Positions 9,459-19,479 of a DNA stretch of 64,000 bases are shown here, piece by piece. Source of the DNA: Phaeodactylum tricornutum CCAP 1055/1 (Eukaryota; Bacillariophyta; Bacillariophyceae; Surirellales; Neidiaceae); NCBI RefSeq assembly GCF_000150955.2, contig NC_011678.1, positions 143,518-207,517 on the forward strand. The letters are read 5' to 3'. Positions within the stretch are counted from its first letter, which is position 1. Every line of letters begins with the position of its first letter. Both the position numbers and the translations under genes were made by a program. The notes beneath the pieces are model-generated. The model saw only the letters and a list, made by a program, of their open reading frames with translations, was not told where the DNA came from and ran no database searches.

Positions 9459-10931
9459 CTAGTATGAGTGGGGCTGGGCCGAAGGGACGCCTTCTTCGCG
9501 TTGCTTGGACTGGTCCAATGTCTCTTCAGAATGTGGGAGAGGGGACGCCCTCATTTCTAGACTGAGCCGGCCGCGGCCTTCCGACGCATCGGGGCCCGCA
9601 AAGACATTTACATCGAAGGACGTTTCGGAACTTGAACGCGCTTCAGAAGGCGCAGCCCGACTACTTTCTCTTTCTCTGTCCGTAGTCGCAAGGTCTTTTC
9701 CGTAGTCGTCGCGCCGTACCTTTTTCTTGCGGGGAGAGTCTGATACACAACCGAGCTCACATAGCATGCGTTCTGACGCAACCCAGTCGGTACTGAAGAA
9801 ATCGAAGCAAACCTGTGAGAGACTGTTATAAAGACGACAAACATCATCGGTACCGGCATACGATGGTTCAAAACAGATGATCGGAAGGCATTGGGTGGAA
9901 TTGACCATTTTCCATATTTTCCTAGTCTCGTTCGTTACTTTGAGAGTGCGGTCGTTGGAGGAAGTGGCTTCCGCACTTCCCAAAAACGCCAAGATCCAAC
10001 CCATCTCGTCAGGTGTATCGTCGCGACCCTCACCAGAGCCATTCTTAGACACAGTAGGCGCCCGATGAGTGTCTGCAGAATCATCAAATGATTGTTGCGT
10101 CACTTCTTCAATGACAGTTGTTTCCACTGGAGGTACGAAGCCGTCAGCACGGATTTGATCCATTCTCTGCTCAGTGTTTGTCGAGAAATGATACGCCAAG
10201 GAGATTGTAGTGCCTGGATTGCGCGCAAACTCGATAAAGCGGGATGCCTGGATCATCAGATCCGCCTCTGGTAGCGCGTTGAATAAGAATGGTTCATATC
10301 TGCGTACAACCTCTAGAATATCACGAGTGAGGGTTTCTGCCTGAAATAACAAAGGCTGTTCCCATATTTGTTTTCGCATGGTTTCCTCTCTTTTCAGAAG
10401 ATCGAACGCACGCTTCTTTTCGTTCATCTCCATAGATTTTGCAAGCTGTGCGTCAGCTTCTAGACAAGGGTTGGGGACCAGTGCAATACCGCATCCAGAG
10501 CATATCACATCTAGTCCAGAATTGAATATGGAACAGCGTTTGCATTCAAATTGGCGGGTCCCACCAATAGACAACAAATCGAAATCGCTGATTGTCGAGA
10601 ATTCGGCCGCGCTAGCCGTTGAATTTTTCTCAGTAAAGGAACACTCCGAATGCTCGTCTGCTTGAGGAAACGAATTGTGTTCTTCGTGAGCTCTGCCTTC
10701 AGAGAGAACTCCCTTGTCTTCATCTGGCTTTAATTTCGCACAGATATCAATACTGGATAGCTTCACTTGGATGAAAGCGGAAGAAGTCGAGACCTCGTCC
10801 AGTTTTTCGGGACCCGGCCCCTTTCCGGATCGAAGAAAGGATTCACCGAATTCCATGATAACTTGGGCTACGTTTTCGTCGTCTTCTTCAGCATCGCTAA
10901 GATTGATTTGCTCGAAGTCACTGTCACTCAT
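9459..10931 (-). CDS. RanBP2-type zinc-finger protein, function unknown
   Basis: Single exon of 490 residues from ATG 10931. The N-terminus is acidic (SDSDFEQINLSDAEEDDEN). A CKRCSIFNSGLDVICSGC segment at about residue 135 gives C-x2-C-x10-C-x2-C, the RanBP2-type zinc-ribbon spacing. A Lys/Glu-rich helix (AKSMEMNEKKRAFDLLKREE) and a globular region follow. The globular region contains YHFSTNTEQRMDQIRADGF, which faintly recalls the start of ADP-ribosyltransferase-fold domains, and later CLPIICFEPSYAGTDDV. The C-terminus is basic and Ser-rich. RanBP2 fingers bind RNA or ubiquitin, but no partner can be named. The gene is convergent with the LPA1-like gene, 137 bp apart. Confidence 0.7.
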   Translation of the reverse strand: MSDSDFEQINLSDAEEDDENVAQVIMEFGESFLRSGKGPGPEKLDEVSTSSAFIQVKLSSIDICAKLKPDEDKGVLSEGRAHEEHNSFPQADEHSECSFTEKNSTASAAEFSTISDFDLLSIGGTRQFECKRCSIFNSGLDVICSGCGIALVPNPCLEADAQLAKSMEMNEKKRAFDLLKREETMRKQIWEQPLLFQAETLTRDILEVVRRYEPFLFNALPEADLMIQASRFIEFARNPGTTISLAYHFSTNTEQRMDQIRADGFVPPVETTVIEEVTQQSFDDSADTHRAPTVSKNGSGEGRDDTPDEMGWILAFLGSAEATSSNDRTLKVTNETRKIWKMVNSTQCLPIICFEPSYAGTDDVCRLYNSLSQVCFDFFSTDWVASERMLCELGCVSDSPRKKKVRRDDYGKDLATTDRERESSRAAPSEARSSSETSFDVNVFAGPDASEGRGRLSLEMRASPLPHSEETLDQSKQREEGVPSAQPHSY

Positions 10932-11426
10932 TTTGCTTCTCGAACTCTTGAGATAAATTTACGGCGATAGCGTAGGATTACACCTTATGGTTAGTCAACA
11001 GGTTCTTAAAGATGGATCAGGCTGAGCAGCAGTCACACAGGAAATTGCAAAAGATCCGAGGAAGATTTGGAGATCCAAAAGCTGTCCACGTCTCGATGAG
11101 GGCATATTTCAGAAAAATAGCTTATCATCCTTTCTGTTGATTGGTATCTTTCCTGTCTTCGCCCCCAAAGTTCTTTGGCGCGGGTTTACCAGTCCCACGT
11201 CAGAACTCGCTCACCGTGAGTTGTTTCACAGGAGTCACAAAAGACTGACAGAATATCCGAGTCGGCGTTGTATTGTGCCACAATGAAACTGTAAGTCCTG
11301 TTGTTTCATTACAGACGAATCTCCTGGCTTATCCTTATCATAGCGACAAGCCACCTGATTTAACTGTAAGTGTACACTTTAACATTACAATCGTCGGCCT
11401 GGACAGTTCGGACAGATGTTGACGTT

Positions 11427-11435
11427 TCACAGTCG
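11427..11435 (-). promoter_or_regulatory. TGACTGTGA-like motif (one mismatch)
   Basis: TCACAGTCG on the plus strand, 562 bp upstream of the SGNH hydrolase start. Confidence 0.25.
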
Positions 11436-11703
11436 ATGGAACTTACAACGAGCTACAAATTCAAGGTATATATCAACAAATAAACCGAGTGGTAAATATC
11501 GTTATGCAACGACTTGATACGGCCTAGGCAGCAACAATCGCCCTACTTCAGTAGCTATGCTTGAATGCAAAGTAGCCAGATGAGCTCTGGAAAGGGACTC
11601 TCTATTGTGGGTTGCTCGGGATTCTGGACAAGGTTAAAACCATGAAAATTCTGTACATTTTCCAAGTCTAATGTGGAGAAGTCTGAACTTTCACTGAAAC
11701 GAT

Positions 11704-11712
11704 TGACTGTGA
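11704..11712 (+). promoter_or_regulatory. TGACTGTGA motif upstream of the SGNH hydrolase
   Basis: Exact copy, followed by ATGTAG, 286 bp upstream of ATG 11998. Confidence 0.35.
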
Positions 11713-11997
11713 ATGTAGCACCCCGTTGTTTTGCTACTTACCGATCATGCACATTCGCAGCGGAAACTACAAGAATGCCCAATAAAATTTCTGTTTGCAA
11801 TCGTGATGCGAGGTAATTCCTTGGGACGAAACTTCCGTCACGAAACGACCGGTTTCGCACCTTTATGCATCGGAAAAAAATCAGTCCCACCTTTTTTGTT
11901 TCTTCTCAAAAGATTGTGGGTCTGTATTCTGTCATAAATTTGATTCGCATCAGTGAAGCAACCAAAGCGATCTTCAATATCTCGTCATTCTACAATC

Positions 11998-13527
11998 ATG
12001 GGGTACCTCTCTGAAATCATCGTGGTCCTTCTCTCCTTGAGATCTATCGTCGCCACTGACACCATGAATTTGCTCATGGTCGGGAACAGCTACACAGCTC
12101 GAAACAATCTTTCCCATATGCTAAGCAGCTTGCTAGGCGAGGGTCTCTCATCAGACAACATTCAAGTTTCTAGAAACACAAAAGGCGGGGCCTCTTTGAC
12201 GACACATCTACAAGAAGCCGACGGTACAGCTGGAGATACTGGGCTGCGACAATCTCTTGTAAGCAATCCGAAACCGTGGGATTTTGTAGTTTTACAGGAC
12301 CAGAGCCAAATCCCCGGCTACTATGAGGTCAGCGGTTTCTTTGACCAAAGTCTCCAATCAGCAGTAAAGTTGAATGAACTTATCGAAGACACAGGGGCTG
12401 AAACTATCTTTTTCTTGACCTGGGGTCGACGTGACGGGGATTCTCGCAACCATTGGATTTTTCCCGATTTTCCAACGATGCAGGAAAGGCTCATTGAAGG
12501 GTATCGCCAATTTGCCGAAGCGACAAGCAGTGAAACGCGGCGCACGACTGTTGCACCCGTGGGGCCGGCCTTTCAAATTATCTACGATCGCTATCTTGAA
12601 TTACGCATGGATCCTCTGGATAGCGAAAGCAATTTCTACAACCTCTACTCATCCGATGGGAGTCATCCAAGCCGCTCCGGAACATATTTGGCTGCCTGCG
12701 TTCTGTACGCCACAGTCACAGGAAAAGATCCTAGCGCGTTGAAGTATCGACCCACAGGTATCAGCAACGACCTTCAAGATATGCTCCAATCTGTTGCAGC
12801 ATTTGCTGTCATGGGGAAGTCCTTTGATTTCGACACAGTCGTTGGCTACATGGAACAGGAGATAGCTGTTTCCGAGTCCCCTTCGCCAAGCTTTTCAGGC
12901 GCTGCGCCAACTCCTCGGCCTACAAGGCGCCCTACTAGAGCCCCTAGTCTACGTCCCATTAGCCCACCTCCCAAAAGTTGGGACGACGAGTGCTCCAGTC
13001 TTGTAGAAAACTCAAATATGGAACTTGGTCATGAGGGCTTTTGGTACGCTCAAGGGGTCAGCGATGTCATCGACACCAGCGGGTACAAGTCTGCGTTAGC
13101 CATTCGCTCCATCAACCGAAATCGAGAGTGGGATGGCCCGGCATACATGATGAATTCATCCAAAGACAGAAACTGTATGGTGCAAGGATCAACTTGGCAA
13201 ATCACTGCCAGTCTTCAGATGATTGATCCAAAGACAGAGCGGGGCGCGGAATGCGAATTATCATCTGGCGGTCGCAAGAACGATTGCCCCGGCCTCCGTT
13301 TTAGATTTCGCGACAGCAGATGGGATTTGCAGGAGTTTCGCTTGCAAGAATATGCTGGTGATGCATGGAATCCCAATGGTTTTAATCAATTCAAGGTGGA
13401 ATTTACTGTTCCGAAAAATTCCGACACATGGCACGGTGAAATCCGCAACATTGTGGTTTTCTTTGCAGATTTTCCTGCTTATCTCGACCTGGTAATTGAT
13501 GACTTCAATATTGTCCGTGTGCAATAG
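11998..13527 (+). CDS. Secreted SGNH hydrolase with C-terminal jelly-roll-like region
   Basis: 509 residues from ATG 11998. The open frame begins 15 codons earlier at a GTG, but the ATG starts a clean signal peptide (GYLSEIIVVLLSLRSIVAT). The SGNH signatures are LLMVGNSYT (Ser31), GGASL, DFVVLQDQSQ, and DGSHPSRSGTY, whose Asp220 and His223 fit the block V dyad. A Pro/Arg/Thr-rich linker at ~300-330 (PTPRPTRRPTRAPS) leads to a ~180-residue region beginning ECSSLVENSNMELG and ending LVIDDFNIV. That layout is typical of CBM4-like carbohydrate-binding jelly rolls. It is probably an extracellular esterase or lipase acting on polysaccharide or cell-wall material. The substrate is not known. Confidence 0.8.
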   Translation: MGYLSEIIVVLLSLRSIVATDTMNLLMVGNSYTARNNLSHMLSSLLGEGLSSDNIQVSRNTKGGASLTTHLQEADGTAGDTGLRQSLVSNPKPWDFVVLQDQSQIPGYYEVSGFFDQSLQSAVKLNELIEDTGAETIFFLTWGRRDGDSRNHWIFPDFPTMQERLIEGYRQFAEATSSETRRTTVAPVGPAFQIIYDRYLELRMDPLDSESNFYNLYSSDGSHPSRSGTYLAACVLYATVTGKDPSALKYRPTGISNDLQDMLQSVAAFAVMGKSFDFDTVVGYMEQEIAVSESPSPSFSGAAPTPRPTRRPTRAPSLRPISPPPKSWDDECSSLVENSNMELGHEGFWYAQGVSDVIDTSGYKSALAIRSINRNREWDGPAYMMNSSKDRNCMVQGSTWQITASLQMIDPKTERGAECELSSGGRKNDCPGLRFRFRDSRWDLQEFRLQEYAGDAWNPNGFNQFKVEFTVPKNSDTWHGEIRNIVVFFADFPAYLDLVIDDFNIVRVQ

Positions 13528-14074
13528 GCACAGCGAAGTTTGAAAACAATGGATGTATACATAATGGGAAATAAGAAAAAGTAAAGTCTAACATGAATGT
13601 CTCAATACCAGTAGCCAAATGGATTCCGTAGTCGGTATTACTGTAAGACCTCGGAAGAAATCGAGGCGAACACTGAAAATCATGAATGGGGTAGAAAAGA
13701 ATTCTCTGTCCTACTACTAGAGATACATACCTTCATTATGACAAATCGTTGCTGAAAACAGGCCCTCCTTCGTTGGACAAACTTTATGTACGGAAATTGC
13801 TAATTTTTCCCTTATGTTTAGATTCATATCAGATTGAATATTTCGTACAAATCAACAGAGTTTACGACCTTTATGTTATAGTATCACTGTCAGTCCCGTT
13901 ATGTTAGCGTATCTCTGTCAGTGAGTAATTTAAAGCGATGGTGATGTATCATTTCAATACACTCCTCCGATGAGATCTCGACCCATGACACTATTCGGAT
14001 AGGTCGCATCGCTCACGCAAGCACTTTCTCGTCCCCTCGTCGGAGCAGTCCGCTCTAGCCGGCCGGTTCCACAA
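13528..14074. other. Intergenic between convergent genes
   Basis: Presumed 3' untranslated sequence of the SGNH hydrolase and the kinase. A GTTATAGTATCACTGTCAGT / GTTAGCGTATCTCTGTCAGT pair at about 13875-13922 is a short imperfect direct repeat. Nothing else is seen. Confidence 0.4.
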
Positions 14075-15680
14075 TCATGCCCGCGAGTCAACGCGACTGC
14101 GTCCCGATCGAGCGGAACGGTCCATTAGATGTGTAGAACGATCTGTCGTGCTCACGTTATCGGTTCGACTGGCCAACTCTACCTGCAAAATTTGACAGAC
14201 CTGCAGAAATCCTGGGCGTTGCCTGCGATCTTCCGACCACCCCTCTTCCATCATGGCATGCGTTTGGCTTGGCAACCACGGGATTCGTGGTGGTCGTTTT
14301 CCCTTAGCGACCACATTTTCATAGTGCTGGTTAGCGTTGTAGCTCGGAAAGGGCGTTTGGAGCGCAAAAATCTGCCACAGGACGAGGGAATAGGAATACA
14401 CATCGGCTGATAGCCCGTAAACTCTGCAACGGACCACTTCAGGGGCCATATATCGCCGTGTTCCTGTGAGACCAGTCGCTTCGTACCCATCTGGCTTTTC
14501 CACAAGATCTCTGGAACGAAGTTCTTTTGCGAGACCAAAATCAAACAATTGAACGTATCCACGGACATCGAACCCCACATTGTCAGTTTTAAGGTCTCGG
14601 TAAATTATTTTTCGCCCGTGCAGGTGTCGAAGTGCCCGTGCCAGATCAAGCGCGGCGGTGAATTGCTCAGCGATCAAAGCTGCAATGGCGTTCTTATCAC
14701 GACCGAACCTTCCCAAAAACCCACTTGATCGATCCTGGCGAGCCCTCCATTCGCCAATCTTTCCCTCCAAAGTGCATGTAAGCCGATCCAGCATAAGAGC
14801 AAATTGCGGTGTTCCCGGTGTCCCTACCGTTCCACGCAATCGAATAATGTTTGAGTGCGAAATTGACTGTAGGAACATCGCTTCGCAGGCCAAATCAATG
14901 GCTGCGTCTACCATCAATTCCTTGTCTAGGTTGCGCCTTAAGCGCTTTATTGCATACCGCGCTACTCCTTTTCGGTGCGTGTTGGATGCCATTCGATCTC
15001 GGGTCGCCGAGAGATCCTCTTCGTCATCACAGCATGAGTGTCCGTCGTATACACTTATATCTCCCTTGGCAATGTCTACGGTAACAGTTGCGGGAGGAGA
15101 TTCAAAAGTCTGCGGTGCTGCGTCCTTAGTGTCGTCTGCAAACGTGACACTGTGAGCGCGGCTGTGTCCAACAGAAGTTGGGATAACAGAAATGGCATAC
15201 GGTTCAGAGTTTTCAACTAGGGCAATCGTGGTGGGAACTTGATCTTGCTGAGGAAGTACATCGGCTAGATTGCGTTGCCCTCCTAACAAGGGGCTATCGC
15301 AAATACACTCCTCACTGAGGCAGAGCTGAACAACCTCTGAAACTACACCGAATTCACCCGTTCCTAGTGTATCACCAATGTGTACTTCTTTGAGGTTTCA
15401 CGGTCAGAAACAGTCCGCGAGTAAAACATGAGAGAAACCAATGCTCTGCGAAAAAGAATTTACGGTGCAGAAGAAACGTACCAGAAGGTTCGAACGCCGG
15501 TATCGGACGTGTTGTGAATGATTGTTGGGCTTGCCCAAAGAATGATGAGTCTAGGACTAGCGCATCCAATACCTCGTCGGTCGTTTCTCTCATGGTCTCC
15601 GAAGCGGTTTGATGCAACCGTCGTCTGCCCATGCTGCTGACAGAAATGTCGCTCGGAAACGCCGCTGTGTTTGCCTTCAT
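14075..15680 (-). CDS. Protein kinase (TKL/Ser-Thr type), two exons
   Basis: Proposed join of 15482..15680 and 14075..15387, with a 94-bp GTACGT..AAAG intron, giving 503 residues. The join is supported because it attaches the glycine loop GTGEFGVV (residues 75-82) to the rest of the kinase. Other key motifs are AIK with Lys214, an alpha-C Glu near 235, YRDLKTDN (329-336, Tyr in place of the usual His of HRD), DFG (349-351) and MAPE near 380. All catalytic residues are present, so it should be active. About 130 residues of low-complexity acidic and Ser/Thr-rich sequence separate the glycine loop from AIK, an unusually large N-lobe insertion. Residues 1-66 have no domain. Its pathway is unknown. 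Confidence 0.8.
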
Positions 15681-16654
15681 TATTGTACAGTCAACTACTA
15701 ATTTTTTACAAAGCTTGGAAAAACCAAGAGCAATCAGAAAGAACACTTTGTGTTTGTTTTAGTTGACTGGTCCGACTCCCAAAAATAGTGATTTCGTCAA
15801 GCGATTCGATGGTGTAAGTTACGAGGAAGATTATCAGTAGATATTGCTCATGCGTGCCCTTCAACAACTGGTGGTGTTAAGTCAGACGACGGAGGAGGCG
15901 GCTTCAAAGCCAAAGCCCTTGCACTTGCTGCTACGTGAACTGTTTACATATGCAATTCCTGTTGATTGAATGCCGGCCATGCACTACAAAATTCGCTTGA
16001 CAGGTTGATCCGTTTTTCCTCATCTCACGTAAACGAACGCGGCACAACATGGTTCCTTGCTTTCATCTTTACTGTTAGTTACGTGAGCTGCGAATCTTGT
16101 AGATTCATCCCGTTCACAGTCTGTGTAATGTAGGACATATTCCTGTCGTAAGATTCGGGTGTCTCATTTCAGTCCTAGTTCGTACTCCTTCTCGCTGTTT
16201 GATATTCACAGACAGCATGAGAAATCATAAATGGACAACGTGTCCCTCTCTAGAGAGGTAACTAGTACCCACAACTAGAGCTAGAGCAGTTGGTTCTTAA
16301 GATCTGTTGGGGTCCTCGTCATCCATTGACATAATTTTACGAGGAAATCCACTAAAGGGGATGGGAAAAGGTGAAAAACTCCCAATGTGTTCAGTCTAAG
16401 TAGCATCATTTGGCGCGCGTGTTTCATCAAGTATTCAAACTATTTAGACTAAACTCCAAAAACTTTTGCCGGATGCCGACGTTTTCCGGCAAGATATTTA
16501 TTGCCGGATTCCGATGAACAGGCCTCTCCAAATTTGGCATATGCCAAGATAAAAATAAATAAGCTATTTCATGCCAATTCTGGGATTTATTTAAGTTCAA
16601 TTTGGCACTTACAACTCAAAAGGAGTAGATTTGTCGCCAAAGTCATTTATTTCA
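15681..16654. other. Intergenic, no gene recognised
   Basis: Upstream region of the kinase gene and beyond. It contains a near copy of the recurring motif (TCACAGTCT at 16114-16122) and, at about 16466-16515, two copies of a TTGCCGGATNCCGA-like word that may mark an old insertion. No coding region is seen. Confidence 0.4.
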
Positions 16655-17153
16655 CTATATTAACTTACTTTGGGTACAAAGCCCTATATTGCTTGGCATG
16701 AAGGGTACCTCTAAGAGAAAATCTGTGGTTGCTGCACAGAACTCATCTCTAGACCATTTCAGGACAGAAACATCTGACTCCGCTTTACTGGTTCCAGGGA
16801 AAACTGTTGCTGTCCCTCCAGAAAACTCATGTAACAAGGGAAAGCATTCCTGAACATGGTATAAGCCTTCCTGAAATGAAGTACTTGCAGAGCAGGCCTC
16901 AATTTCTTCCAAGGGAGTTTGTTCTCTGCTGTATGCTTGTACAGCTGGTGAAACTAGTCTTCTCAATTGCTCATTGCAGCGTTGTCAAAGGCCACACGCT
17001 AAGGCAACCATGGTGAGTTGCCAGTAGTTTGGAAAATATGGATCCGTCTATCTTAGCCAAAGAGCATGGAAGGATACAGGGAACACTAGCAGCACATTTG
17101 TTGTTTGCGTCTTCTTCTGCCACAATGTCCATCAATTTCAACCAAGTCAGCAA
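16655..17153 (-). pseudogene. Degenerate coding relict, probably from a repeated element
   Basis: The minus strand encodes two adjacent open pieces. The downstream piece (about 100 residues) includes ATVFPGTSKAESDVSVLKW followed by SRDEF, and the upstream piece includes FSKLLATHHGCLSVWPLTT. Further upstream, to about 17350, recognisable protein-like fragments continue but are interrupted by stops. The pattern suggests the 3' part of a decayed repeat-borne gene. I cannot name the family, though the WSRDEF-type C-terminal block recalls terminal regions of transposase-like proteins. No terminal repeats or target duplication were found. Confidence 0.35.
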
Positions 17154-19479
17154 ATGGCCCTTCCAACAGAAAAAATCATCTCATTTCTTCTCTTGTCACC
17201 CATCTCTGTGAGTATTTTCTCAACAAAGGTGCCCAAATCTTGAACATGCTCTGAAATGTGTATTGAACAAACACCAAAAATCTCAGCAGAGGACTTCACT
17301 GTATCACTGCTCAAGTCAGTGATGCCTTCCAGTGGATGAACACCAACCTGTTCAATGATTCAGTTGGACAGCTTTAACAGACATTGCGTCTGCTGGCAAA
17401 ATTTGAGGTAAAGGCCATGTGGGGCTTTTTAATAATGAATTTACGTGTTGTGGGTGTGTTTTACATTAACTGTAAATAAAACTGCACTTGGGGAAAATGC
17501 GTGGTGTGTATTTGGTTATTTCCCTGGCCAATTAGGTTATTTAGGAGAAAATGATGGATTTACTGTGTGTTTCGTTGCTTCTTGAAAACAAGATTAATGA
17601 CAAAGTATCGCAAGGCTGCTATCCAGAAATGGACGCTTTCGACCGCATCTTGAAATAAATGAAATTTGAACAGATCAATTTTCAGTACAGTTTGCGAAAA
17701 AAAATTTTGATCGGACGTTTTCGAACGCATCTTGAAATCAATGAAATTTGAACAGATCAATTTTCAGTACAGTTTGCGAAAGAAAATTTTGATCGGACAC
17801 TTTCGACCGCATCTTGAAATGAATGAAATTCGAATAGATCAATTTTCAGTATAATTTGCGAAAGAAAATTTTGATCGTACTCTCAAGCGTAAATTGGGTT
17901 ACAATCGTAACTAGAATTGCGGTGTTTCTTTTACCATTCGCTAGCGTGAGGCGCATATTTGGTTTTTGAATCTATTTCGACGGATTTTTCCCGTATCTAC
18001 AGCAAAAGAAATCCATGCTTACTATTTATCTGTCACTAGCCACATGATTTATTTCAATATATTATCTATCAAGCCGGCTGAGGGCTACTTTCGTGGCAAA
18101 CAACTAGCCTAGGACAGAATGAAACGGACGGAAAAATAGTGAGACAGCAGGTCACAACCTTGCGTTAATCACACTTAATGACGTCGTTGATAGAAAAGAA
18201 CGTAGAGTTTGTCTGTACTTCCCTAAAAAATTGAGCTTATTGATTTAGGTTCCAATCCCACGATCACAAGGAAGTAAAGTGCATTCAAAACGTTAACAAA
18301 AGGAAATCTTCTTGGCTGAATTTCACCATTGTCTTGGTCGTGATAGAAATTTAAGTCGAGGAAGGTGCATGTGCTAGATCCTCAATGGAGTTTTCAATTC
18401 GGCCTCTTACATTTAAAAAAATTTCTGGCAAAATGAAGATCTTGTTCCTCACACGAAAAAATTTAATAATTTGAGCAATGCTCCCCATTTACGAGAATGA
18501 GTGCTTATTCGTAGGTATCGCCTTCTACTGAAGCGCCCGACTACTTGTCGAATGAGTAGACGAAAACATGTGCTGAGGGGCTCCAACTTGACAATCGAAG
18601 TCAATTAGTATGCGATAATTTAAATCAGTAATTAGTTGTGAAAAGTCGGAATAAAAAGCCAATAAAAAATGTTGAAGAGCAAGACTTGCCTAGTAAATGG
18701 AGGCGGAAGCATTTCAAGTTTTTCTTTCTTTTTTTGGAAGTGGCGAATGATATAAGTCACAAGTTTTTTCCGAGTGCTAAAAAGTATGTAATTCAATACC
18801 GAATCGTTCAACTTAACTCACCTTTTGTAATTACACACCATCGTTCCGTCCTTCAAAATAAATCCGATAACACATTATTGGAATCTTCTAATTCTTGATT
18901 CCTTGTCGTCGTTGACATGTATGAGATAAGTTTTTCTTTCGAATCATAAGATATTTTAGTTTCAGAGTTTTTGAAATCGTGAAGTATTTTGGATAGCAAA
19001 TGGCGGGAATAATATGTTCATTTAAATAAATAGTAATGACAAAATTGAAAAGGCTCCAAAGATTCCAATATTTTTAAAAAATGATTTCCACTGAAGTTTT
19101 TCATCTGCATAGGATAGCATTATCGATTTCTTTTTGTTTTTAAAGATAAGATCGGAATTTGACATCGTTTTGATTGTAATTGATGTCGATGAATTTCATC
19201 GCCTTGTTAACTAGCATCAGCGGCTTTCTAAATCAACATTGTAGCGTTTACTAGATAAATTTCGACTAGATGGGCATAGACCATGCTTTCGTGGTTTCGC
19301 TCACTTTCTAAACATAACTGTAGAATCCAAGGATAATACCCTCTTCCCAGTAAAGTCTAACATTACTTTTCAAATCACATAACTGTTTCAAAGAAAACTT
19401 TTGAGTCTTTTTCTATTTTCGTCGAATGTAAACGATTGAGCTGTTTGCTTTAAATTTTATTGGGTTCGACGCGTCTGAT
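17154..19479. other. AT-rich gene desert
   Basis: About 2.3 kb that is visibly richer in A+T than its flanks, with no supported gene. It contains the 82-bp tandem repeat (separate entry) and traces of the decayed coding relict at its left side. A 86-codon plus frame at 18638-18898 is AT-driven and not credible as a gene on sequence alone. Confidence 0.5.
17631..17876. repeat. Tandem repeat, three 82-bp units
   Basis: Units at 17631-17712, 17713-17794 and 17795-17876. Each begins GGACNNTTTCGANCGCATCT and ends GAAAATTTTGATC. They are close to identical in copies 1 and 2 and slightly more diverged in copy 3, and all three keep exactly 82 bp. The length is not a multiple of three and the frames carry stops, so it is non-coding. 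Confidence 0.9.

Larger units (their letters stand above)
10932..11997. other. Divergent intergenic region
   Basis: Just over 1 kb between the zinc-finger gene (minus) and the SGNH hydrolase (plus). It holds one exact and one near copy of the TGACTGTGA motif (11704 and 11427). A 43-codon frame at about 11011 is not supported by anything else. Confidence 0.45.

Noticed and set aside
11011-11145. 43-codon ORF beginning MDQAEQQSHRKLQK
   Set aside because: Plausible helix but no homology, splice sites or continuation that I can support.
16466-16515. Repeated TTGCCGGAT words as the terminal repeat of an element
   Set aside because: No inverted partner or target duplication could be found on the far side.
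18638-18898. 86-codon plus-strand ORF in the AT-rich desert
   Set aside because: Phe/Lys/Asn-rich composition follows base composition; no motif or conserved pattern.
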